The notes beneath the pieces are model-generated. The model ran no database searches. It was not told where the DNA came from and saw nothing but the letters and a program-made list of their open reading frames with translations. The translations under genes and the position numbers were made by a program. Below, piece by piece: positions 1 to 6,416 of a stretch of DNA of 21,144 bases. Source of the DNA: CAZTDD01 sp964612675 (GTDB lineage Bacteria; Hinthialibacterota; Hinthialibacteria; Hinthialibacterales; JAKPRU01); the NCBI GenBank assembly GCA_964612675.1, contig CAZTDD010000117.1, forward strand, positions 1-21,144, in the 5' to 3' direction. The stretch's first letter is position 1; each line of letters opens with the position of its first letter.

Positions 1-35
1 AGAGGGGGTTGACACCTCACTTCCCGCATCCCGAC

Positions 36-77
36 GACTTTTTGCGAACCTGTCAGGCTTAGGGGAGGCAAAAAGTC
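36..77. repeat. 10-bp perfect inverted repeat
   Basis: GACTTTTTGC (36-45) is matched by its exact reverse complement GCAAAAAGTC (68-77), separated by 22 bases. The right arm is part of the flank shared with repeat copy 3, but copy 3 has no corresponding left arm because it abuts the end of the DUF1080 gene. It may be an end of the element or a structured RNA; the A/T-rich stem without a following T-run does not look like an intrinsic terminator. Confidence 0.5.
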
Positions 78-177
78 CAAGGGTGGTGTGGACAGTTCCC
101 TCTCCCCTCGGGGAGAGGGATAGGGTGAGGGGGCCTTCCGGCATCCAGTGTGGCTGTCACGATCTGCCTGTGTATTC
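61..177 (+). repeat. Extended hairpin repeat, copy 1
   Basis: The core is a perfect 10-bp stem (98-107 with 110-119, two-base loop) followed by the tail TAGGGTGAGGGG. Compared with copy 3 near the right end, similarity continues beyond the hairpin. The 37 bases upstream align without gaps at 23 of 37 positions, including a shared AAAAAGTC block and AGTT just before the stem. The word TGTGTATTC lies exactly 50 bases after the stem in both copies. The core type is a very common intergenic repeat in many bacteria; the extended flanks suggest a decayed short mobile element of about 115 bp. Confidence 0.75.
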
Positions 178-280
178 ATAGACGATGACGCATTTAGAAG
201 ATGGCAGATTAGTTGAGAGCGAAGGGTCCTCATGATGACAGGACTTCATCCACTAAAGAGGAGCGGAACGGAAAATGCAG

Positions 281-320
281 AATTCCCTCACCCCGGCCCT
301 CTCCCAAAGGGAGAGGGAGA
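281..320 (-). repeat. Hairpin repeat, copy 2 (inverted)
   Basis: A perfect 9-bp stem (297-305 with 309-317, loop AAA) is preceded on the plus strand by CCCTCACCCCGG, the reverse complement of the GGGTGAGGG tail seen in copies 1 and 3. This copy therefore lies in the opposite orientation, about 180 bp from copy 1. Its flanks do not clearly share the extended similarity of copies 1 and 3. It sits about 100 bp upstream of the fucosidase start, so it could be transcribed in that gene's leader if the promoter is distal. Confidence 0.75.
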
Positions 321-417
321 AGAATCTTCCAGACTTGTTGCAGCCCCGCCAAGTTTGGGGAAAGGGTACGGTTGATATCGAAAAACGAGATTTTCACGAT
401 CTATGAGGAATAGGCCA

Positions 418-1863
418 ATGAAAACAATCTTTATCACTCTGCTCATCGCCCCTCTTTTGTCGGTCGCCGTTTCCCCGGAACCGGCGACCTATCAACCAAA
501 CTGGGAATCGCTCGATAAACGGCCTTTGCCCGGCTGGTTCGACGACCCCAAATTCGGTATTTTCGTCGTTTGGGGGCTCTATTCCGTTCCCGCCTGCGCT
601 CCACCGGACCAATATTCAGAATGGTATTGGCATCGCGTCAAACATCCACGTCCAGAGACCTCAGGTTCCGAAGAGACCGTATATCAGTTCCATAACCGGG
701 TTTTTGGAGAGGATTTCCAGTATCAGGATTTCGCGCCGATGTTTCAGGCGGAAATGTTCGATCCCGATCAGTGGGCTGAATTGTTCAAACGCTCAGGGGC
801 CAATTACGTCGTCATGACGGCTCAATATCATGACGGTTTTTGTCTCTGGAAAAGTCCGTACGCGTGGAATTGGAACAGCGTTGATATCGGCCCTAAGCGC
901 GATTTGGTCGGGGATTTGACAAATGCCGTGCGAAAAGCAGGATTGAAAATGGGGTATTATTATTCACTATACGAATGGTTTCATCCCTTTTATCAAAATG
1001 ACGTCGATCGATTTGTCGAGGAACACCTTCACCCGCAAATCAAGCATCTCATTCAAACCTATCAGCCGTCGATTTTGTGGGCCGACGGTGAATGGGAGCA
1101 GACCAGCGAGGTGTGGCGCACACCGGAGTTGATCGCGTGGCTCTATAACGAATCGTCGGTGAAAGACTCTATCGTGATCAACGATCGCTGGGGCAACGAT
1201 TGCCGTGGAAGGCACGGCGGTTTTTACACGATCGAGTTCGGCGGTTACACCGACGCGGAAGCCGGTCCCCGGCACAAATGGGAAGAAAACAGGGGAATGG
1301 GGCACTCGTACGGCTACAACCGTAACGAGCGCATCGACGACTACAGCAGCGCAACTCAATTGATTCATTTACTGATCGACACCGTCGCACGCGGCGGAAA
1401 TCTTCTGCTGGATGTTGGACCGACCGCCGATGGACGAATCCCCGTGATCATGGAAGAAAGACTGGTCCAGATCGGTGAATGGTTGGATGTAAACGGTGAA
1501 GCGATATTCAACACAAAACCGTGGCGCGTCATCGAAGAAGGCGAACCGATTCCCTACAAACACAGTGTGAAAATTATCACCAAAGACGGTTGGAAAATCA
1601 AAAACAAAACGATACAACCTATCCGCTACACCATGACGGACGATGCCGTATACGCAGTTACGCTCCATTGGCCCAAAGACGAATTGGTCCTGCAAAGCCC
1701 GAGGAAAGCAGGCGAAATCAACGTCGAATTACTGGGGCACCCGGAACCGTTACAATGGAAAATCGACGACGACGGGGCGATATCGATCGACGTACCCGAT
1801 TTATCGATTGATGAAGTGCCCTGTCGGCACGCCTACGTTTTCAAATTGACCGGTGTCGAATAG
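418..1863 (+). CDS. Secreted GH29 alpha-L-fucosidase-like protein, active site altered
   Basis: 481 residues. The start at 418 is chosen over the in-frame ATG at 403 because GAGGAA lies at the right distance and the protein then opens with a clean signal peptide (MKTIFITLLIAPLLSVA). The GH29 fold is clear from WFDDPKFGIF, HDGFCLW, DRWG, RGMGHSYGYNRNE and GGNLLLDVGP. From the family (Thermotoga enzyme numbering, recalled), D223 in LWADGEWE aligns with the nucleophile Asp224 and E289 in HKWEENRG with acid/base Glu266. Two substrate-binding histidines are missing: V51 stands where HWG has His34, and Y137 (AQYHDGF) where KHHDGF has His128; H138 is kept. The paralogue at 7829-9181 has both. It is either an enzyme of different specificity or a weakened one. 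Its stop codon abuts the stop of the convergent gene with no spacer. Confidence 0.9.
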   Translation: MKTIFITLLIAPLLSVAVSPEPATYQPNWESLDKRPLPGWFDDPKFGIFVVWGLYSVPACAPPDQYSEWYWHRVKHPRPETSGSEETVYQFHNRVFGEDFQYQDFAPMFQAEMFDPDQWAELFKRSGANYVVMTAQYHDGFCLWKSPYAWNWNSVDIGPKRDLVGDLTNAVRKAGLKMGYYYSLYEWFHPFYQNDVDRFVEEHLHPQIKHLIQTYQPSILWADGEWEQTSEVWRTPELIAWLYNESSVKDSIVINDRWGNDCRGRHGGFYTIEFGGYTDAEAGPRHKWEENRGMGHSYGYNRNERIDDYSSATQLIHLLIDTVARGGNLLLDVGPTADGRIPVIMEERLVQIGEWLDVNGEAIFNTKPWRVIEEGEPIPYKHSVKIITKDGWKIKNKTIQPIRYTMTDDAVYAVTLHWPKDELVLQSPRKAGEINVELLGHPEPLQWKIDDDGAISIDVPDLSIDEVPCRHAYVFKLTGVE

Positions 1864-4356
1864 TCAATCCTTTACCGGTATCAGCCACGTCTCGGCGACA
1901 ACGACACCAACACCTTCAGGAACCGTGCAGCGAATGGTTAATGCTCCGTCTTGCGTCAACCGCTGTGGAATTTTGTACTCTTCAATGGAATCGAGCGATG
2001 TGGGGGGTCCCGTCGGTTTCAAGGGAATATCCTCGGCGAAAATTGCATATTTGGATAATGGTGTTTTGTAATTTCGGGCTCGAAACACATATCGAGCGTT
2101 TCGATCGAGGCTCACATATCGAAGTTCGAAGTCGTACGCCGCTGTCCAATGCCGATAATCGCCGATACCATCCTGCTGCGATAAACGTCTCCTGTCCAAA
2201 TACGGTACCCACGCCTGTGTTTTCTCGTCCAATGTTTGCCGTACCACTGGATCGACCGTCGCCCCTTGAATCCGTGCCAGCCTCGGCGAATTATTGATAT
2301 TCCCAAGATCGTCGTAAAACGTTCCAGGAACGGGGGACTCATACTTGGCTAAAGCCTTCAACGCCGCGATCTTTTCCGCTTCACCCGTTAATTCTCGAAT
2401 GCGCACAAACTGATCCTCCAACCACCAACGATTATTTAAAGGATAATCAATCGTATCCAGCATCGTTCCTCTGTCGTAATCGAGTTGCCCATACCGTTCG
2501 ACACTCAGCTGATGGCCGATTGTTTCCATAAGCCGTTCTGCCAAATAGAAAACCTTCTCCCGCCACTCAGGCATTGCCGGATCGAGGTCCGCCTGCCGCA
2601 ATTTACTCTCTGCACGATACATTTCGTGATCGGCATCCCAGCGAAATCGTGTAATCGGATCGACTTGCCCGGCGTTGGCGAGTTGAGAGGTCACCTGTTT
2701 TTCGAGCTCCTGCTCGTGGATCAAACGGTGACGTGTGTACGCATCATAGTAGGCCCGAATGAGGCCGTGTATGAAACGCCAGTTGTCTTCCGCTTCGTTC
2801 GGCGCACGTTCTTCCAGGGCTTGCCACTGTTGGAGAGTCGCATCAACCGAGCCATTCGTCGCCAACGGTCCGTCCCAATTGCGTTCCAGCGCCAACAGAC
2901 CGTCTGCAATTCCCTGCCCCAAATCTTTTCGTACAAAATATTCTCCATATTCCGTCAACACCGTGCGAACATCCTTCTCCGGATTCCATCCCATCGCCGT
3001 CCAAATGATTTTATTGACATCGTCATGAATTCCGTCCGAGTAGGTTATAAATCCATTCGTATCCGGCGCAAAAATGTTATGGATTCTTTTTTGCGCTACC
3101 GGCCGGGGATTGATGCATTCGCGCCCGAGTGTCAGAGCAAAGGCACGGTCCCAGTGAATTACCGGGAACTGACAGCGGACGGTATGCGTAATATCGGGGT
3201 AGCTGCGGATCTCATACTGTTTCGGCAATCTCGTGCGGGTTTCCGCAAAGGTTGTCTGTGTCCACGGACCGAAACCGATTCCTCCAAACCATTCCGGGGC
3301 ATTCTTCTCCAGCCATTCATACATGTAGGTCTGATCCTCATCAGCGAGTCCTTGATGAGAAACCCATATCTTCGCGTGTGGATGGGATCGGCGTAGTACC
3401 TTTGCAGCCTTCTCCAGAAACGGCATTAGAAGTTCGGCCTTATTGATGCCAGGGTCACTCGATGGAACAAAAACTCCGTCGACTCGCGGGCAGATTTCGA
3501 AGAGTTCCCGCCAGGAGTCGAGAATACTGTCCTGTTCCTCCTCCGTGCTCAGGGCAACGGCATCAGGGCCTTCCTCACGATGTTCCATTACGGGCATCCA
3601 CATCCAGTATTCGATACCATATTTCTCACAAATCGCCGATAATTCCCGATTCATCTCCGTGCGCGGAATCGGAAAATGCGGACTTGAATACGGCTCTTCC
3701 AACGGAATCTGCTCAATAGCGTTGGTACCGAAAACCATGAGGTCCCGAATATATTGTTCGTAATCCGCAGGCGTCCACGCGTCATAACTGTTTGCTTTGG
3801 CACGGTACCCCAGCTGATGCCCGCGCAATGGATACGCCGGAGATGTTGCGATATTCAAGTCGCTCGATATGCTCACGTCCCCCCGTTGCATCGACAGAGC
3901 GCGCAAAAGTCCGCCCGACGCAAACAAAACTCCCCGTGTATCCGCCCCGACGGCCCAGACAACCGGCATATGTCCCCGCCTGTTTTGGACGAGCAATTGA
4001 TAACCCTCGGCGCCGATCTTCTTTTCCCAGCGTTCGGGAAACGTAACGGGCCAATCGGTTTTCGGCGCTTTCGATGTGAGCACAATGACGGGAACTTCGT
4101 TCTCGGGCCATGATCGGCTTACCGGCCACGCGAATCCCGTTCGCTTCGACGCTTCCTCCACCAGCAGTTGAAGCGCCTCCTCTTCCGGCGAATCGTCTCC
4201 TACAAACGGCGAAACCACCGTAGCATGCGTCAGGTCGATCTTGTCTGCGGCGCTATTCGTCGAGCAAACCGACAAACCAACGATCGCGAACGCCAAAGAA
4301 AGAGAAATGCCAAGGAAATTACGTCTCATTTTCGAAACAGTACAGAGATTTTTCAT
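1864..4356 (-). CDS. Secreted putative glycoside hydrolase (GH67-N-like domain plus TIM barrel)
   Basis: 830 residues. AAGGAG six bases before the ATG supports the start. The N-terminal 37 residues form a signal peptide, probably cleaved near NSAA. Residues about 40-170 resemble the small alpha/beta domain found ahead of the barrel in GH20, GH67 and GH84-type enzymes. From R178 (RGHQLGYR) a TIM-barrel-like region follows, with VDGVFVPSSDPG (D301), WVSHQG, YPDITHTVRCQ and GFITYSDGIHDDVNK, then a long helical region and a beta-rich C-terminus. I recognise the architecture from uncharacterised homologues in planctomycete-like genomes but cannot assign a CAZy family, substrate or catalytic residues. 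It is downstream of, and coupled to, the aldolase gene: its ribosome binding site overlaps that gene's stop codon. A long antisense open frame (2485-3396) inside it is a shadow. Confidence 0.85.
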   Translation of the reverse strand: MKNLCTVSKMRRNFLGISLSLAFAIVGLSVCSTNSAADKIDLTHATVVSPFVGDDSPEEEALQLLVEEASKRTGFAWPVSRSWPENEVPVIVLTSKAPKTDWPVTFPERWEKKIGAEGYQLLVQNRRGHMPVVWAVGADTRGVLFASGGLLRALSMQRGDVSISSDLNIATSPAYPLRGHQLGYRAKANSYDAWTPADYEQYIRDLMVFGTNAIEQIPLEEPYSSPHFPIPRTEMNRELSAICEKYGIEYWMWMPVMEHREEGPDAVALSTEEEQDSILDSWRELFEICPRVDGVFVPSSDPGINKAELLMPFLEKAAKVLRRSHPHAKIWVSHQGLADEDQTYMYEWLEKNAPEWFGGIGFGPWTQTTFAETRTRLPKQYEIRSYPDITHTVRCQFPVIHWDRAFALTLGRECINPRPVAQKRIHNIFAPDTNGFITYSDGIHDDVNKIIWTAMGWNPEKDVRTVLTEYGEYFVRKDLGQGIADGLLALERNWDGPLATNGSVDATLQQWQALEERAPNEAEDNWRFIHGLIRAYYDAYTRHRLIHEQELEKQVTSQLANAGQVDPITRFRWDADHEMYRAESKLRQADLDPAMPEWREKVFYLAERLMETIGHQLSVERYGQLDYDRGTMLDTIDYPLNNRWWLEDQFVRIRELTGEAEKIAALKALAKYESPVPGTFYDDLGNINNSPRLARIQGATVDPVVRQTLDEKTQAWVPYLDRRRLSQQDGIGDYRHWTAAYDFELRYVSLDRNARYVFRARNYKTPLSKYAIFAEDIPLKPTGPPTSLDSIEEYKIPQRLTQDGALTIRCTVPEGVGVVVAETWLIPVKD

Positions 4357-4362
4357 TCTATT

Positions 4363-4368
4363 CTCCTT
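4363..4368 (-). promoter_or_regulatory. Shine-Dalgarno overlapping upstream stop codon
   Basis: On the minus strand the sequence reads TAAGGAG, so the aldolase's TAA stop (4369-4367) shares bases with the AAGGAG of the following glycosidase gene, six bases from its ATG. Ribosomes ending the aldolase are placed on the next start, which argues for translational coupling of the two genes. Confidence 0.8.
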
Positions 4369-5185
4369 AAACGATAATCTGGTCGTTTTGGATTTTTGAT
4401 TGTTCTCCCAATTCCTGCTGGATCGTTCTCAGATCCTGCCCCAACCCACGGCCGGCATATACAAGGTCTGCCTCCATAATGTGCAAATTCAATCCCATAC
4501 GGAGCCATTCGAGGACCAAAGAAACCGGTCCAGAGTTGATTGTGTGCATCCCTGCGATCAGGCCGCGCTCGCGCGTCTTGTTGATGATTGTCTTCAGTGC
4601 CTCCGTAAAACGCGGATGCTCGTATTGCTCGGGAATTCCAAGACTACAGGAAAGATCGTGCGGTCCGATGAGAATCCCGTCCAGATCCGGAACGCGAAGA
4701 ATCTCATCCAAGTTTTCTATAGCGGGCGTACTCTCGATGTTCACCAAAAGAAGCAAATTCTCGTTTCTTAGCCGCAAATACTCGGCGAGATCCGGTTCGA
4801 GCGATTCCTCTTCCTGCAGCACGCGTTCCAGCCGCTTCCCTTTTAGTGGCTTCAATTTCACCGCCCCTCGCAGCGCCTGAACCTGGTCGACTGTTTCGAC
4901 ATAAGGAGCGACGATCCCAGCGGCTCCGCCGTCGATCGCCTTGCTCGCTTTGTATGGATCCGGCGACGGGATACGGACAATCGGCGTCAACCCGACAGCT
5001 CCGTACGCGCAGCAGATCCACGCAAGCGTCTCCTCGTTCCGAACAATGTGCTCCGTGTCCAAGAACACAAAATCCAAACCAGCCTTCTTCATCGAGTTCG
5101 GCCAGTGCGGCGAGTTTGAAACGACCAAGGTCCCATATACTCGTCCACCGCTCTGAACCGTTTGTTTCAATTCTCGGACATTCAT
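4367..5185 (-). CDS. HpcH/HpaI family class II 2-keto-3-deoxy-acid aldolase
   Basis: 272 residues, a normal length for this family. The ATG at 5185 (MNVRELKQ) is preferred to the longer frame from 5266, whose first 27 residues look unlike the family. Family members are cytosolic, divalent-metal enzymes that cleave 2-keto-3-deoxy acids into pyruvate and an aldehyde. The active-site set is complete by position: D43 and H46 (FLDTEH), R71 (VRIP), metal ligands E151 (LLVNIES) and D177 (IGPHDLS), spaced as in HpaI (Glu149/Asp175, recalled). A 2-keto-3-deoxy-L-rhamnonate/fuconate aldolase (YfaU-like) would fit its setting among fucosidase-like genes, giving pyruvate and lactaldehyde, but the sequence does not fix the substrate. 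It is the first gene of the coupled pair with the 830-residue hydrolase. Confidence 0.85.
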   Translation of the reverse strand: MNVRELKQTVQSGGRVYGTLVVSNSPHWPNSMKKAGLDFVFLDTEHIVRNEETLAWICCAYGAVGLTPIVRIPSPDPYKASKAIDGGAAGIVAPYVETVDQVQALRGAVKLKPLKGKRLERVLQEEESLEPDLAEYLRLRNENLLLLVNIESTPAIENLDEILRVPDLDGILIGPHDLSCSLGIPEQYEHPRFTEALKTIINKTRERGLIAGMHTINSGPVSLVLEWLRMGLNLHIMEADLVYAGRGLGQDLRTIQQELGEQSKIQNDQIIV

Positions 5186-5220
5186 AACGCTACTCTTCGC
5201 ACCTAATCTGTCGTGTCCCC

Positions 5221-5239
5221 GATTTGGTTCTGCCAAATC
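5221..5239. promoter_or_regulatory. Inverted repeat, possible operator
   Basis: GATTTGG and its exact reverse complement CCAAATC are separated by five bases (TTCTG). The site lies about 35 bp upstream of the aldolase start in the divergent spacer, where a repressor or activator of the aldolase/hydrolase unit could bind. No regulator gene is in the window, and a 7-bp palindrome can arise by chance. Confidence 0.3.
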
Positions 5240-5346
5240 CAGGCACGAGAACATAGCACGAAACAAATTCCCTTGGCAATTTACCGTCTTCCGTCTCGCC
5301 TACCGGTCTTCAAAGTACGCTCTTTCGTCGGTCCGGCCCCACCGAC

Positions 5347-5374
5347 TTGCATATCGATCCCGTAAGAGTATCAT
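5347..5374 (+). promoter_or_regulatory. Candidate sigma-70-type promoter for rudS
   Basis: TTGCAT (5347-5352) and TATCAT (5369-5374) are 16 bases apart, about 70 bp before the ATG at 5445. The -10 matches consensus at five of six positions; the -35 keeps only the TTG. A similar TTGCAC-N16-TATACT pair precedes the aldo/keto reductase gene in this window. Confidence 0.35.
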
Positions 5375-5444
5375 TGGAATAACCTTATTGCGGAAGATAA
5401 GCGATCGTTCTCAACGCGCCACCACATACTTATGGAGAAATACA

Positions 5445-6416
5445 ATGACCGACCTCACCGATCTCGATGATTCCAAAGTCCGCTTAGGCATCAGTACATG
5501 CCTCCTCGGCGAAAACGTGCGGTATGACGGCGGTCACAAACATGACCGCTTCCTGACGGATACCCTGGGCCAGTACGTGGAATATGTCCCTGTCTGTCCC
5601 GAGGTCGAGTGTGGGCTGAGTATCCCCCGCGAGGCGATGCGGTTGGTCGGCGATCCCGAGTCTCCGCGCCTCATTACGATCCGCTCGAAAATCGATCACA
5701 CGGACCGCATGTTGACCTGGGCACGCGGGCGCGTTGCCGACTTGGAAAAAGAGAACCTCTGCGGCTTCATCTTCAAAAAAGACTCTCCCAGCAGCGGCAT
5801 GGAACGGGTAAAGGTCTACAATGAGAAAGGCATGGCAGAGAGAACCGGTGTCGGACTATTCGCCCGAACCTTCAAAGAACATTTCCCACTCTTGCCGGTC
5901 GAGGAAGAAGGCCGTCTGCACGACACAAAACTGCGCGAAAATTTCATCGAAAGCATTTTCGTATTTCAGCGTTGGCGAAGACTATTAGAGCAGCGGAAAA
6001 GCCGTGGGAATCTCGTACAATTCCACACACGCCATAAACTCTTGATTATGTCGCACAGCCCGGAACACTATCGGGAAATGGGACGCCTCGTCGCCCACGC
6101 CAAAGAGTATTCACCGACCGAGCTCTACGATCGCTACCAAACCGTACTTTCGGAAGCTCTGAAGAAGAAAACGACAACAAAAAAACATGTCAACGTTCTG
6201 AATCACGTGATGGGCTATTTTAAGGATCAACTCACAAAGGACGAGAAACAAGAACTGGTGGAGCTAATCGCACATTATCGAAATGGAAACATCCCGTTAA
6301 TCGCACCGATTACGCTGCTCAATCATTATGTGCGTAAATACGATCAACCTTATCTGAAAGAACAGTATTATCTAAAACCGCACCCCATCGAATTACAGCT
6401 GCGAAATCACGTATAG
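5445..6416 (+). CDS. rudS: RudS-type tRNA 4-thiouridine desulfidase (TudS/DUF523 + DUF1722)
   Basis: 323 residues. The start at 5445 has GGAG seven bases upstream; the longer frame begins at a TTG without support. Residues about 12-155 are the TudS (DUF523) domain: GISTCLLGENVRYDGGHKHD, CPEVECGL, PREAMRLVGD, SPSSGMERVKVY. Residues about 195-315 are DUF1722, with FHTRHKLLIMSHS and the YRxGxIPLIAPITLLNHY C-terminus. Characterised fusions of this kind (RudS) use a [4Fe-4S] cluster to turn tRNA s4U back to U and reduce near-UV growth delay, with DUF1722 binding tRNA. Cysteines here are C19, C51, C56 and C106. The SPSCG cysteine of some homologues is S117, and C56 in VECGL may replace it. The adjacent photolyase gene supports a light-stress role. 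The last 10 bases overlap the photolyase's 3' end. Confidence 0.85.
   Translation: MTDLTDLDDSKVRLGISTCLLGENVRYDGGHKHDRFLTDTLGQYVEYVPVCPEVECGLSIPREAMRLVGDPESPRLITIRSKIDHTDRMLTWARGRVADLEKENLCGFIFKKDSPSSGMERVKVYNEKGMAERTGVGLFARTFKEHFPLLPVEEEGRLHDTKLRENFIESIFVFQRWRRLLEQRKSRGNLVQFHTRHKLLIMSHSPEHYREMGRLVAHAKEYSPTELYDRYQTVLSEALKKKTTTKKHVNVLNHVMGYFKDQLTKDEKQELVELIAHYRNGNIPLIAPITLLNHYVRKYDQPYLKEQYYLKPHPIELQLRNHV

Larger units (their letters stand above)
1..417. other. Non-coding leader region with two hairpin repeats
   Basis: No convincing gene lies in these 417 bases. The stretch holds a 10-bp inverted repeat (36-45 with 68-77), two hairpin repeats (98-119 and 297-317, described separately) and the ribosome binding site of the first fucosidase (GAGGAA about 9 bases before the ATG at 418). 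An open frame at 213-413 translates the hairpin repeat into a proline/arginine-rich string and is not believable as a protein. A weak promoter-like pair (TTGATA at about 372 and CACGAT 17 bases on) precedes the fucosidase, but its -10 element matches consensus at only three positions. Confidence 0.7.

Noticed and set aside
98..317. Paired hairpins as a CRISPR array
   Set aside because: Only two copies in opposite orientation with no regular spacers; they are intergenic palindromic repeats.
213..413. 66-codon open frame on the plus strand
   Set aside because: It translates hairpin repeat copy 2 (SPRPSPKGRG), lacks a ribosome binding site and ends just before the fucosidase start.
2485..3396. 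303-codon plus-strand open frame
   Set aside because: It is antisense to the conserved barrel of the 830-residue hydrolase, and its composition is that of a shadow frame with no recognisable domain.
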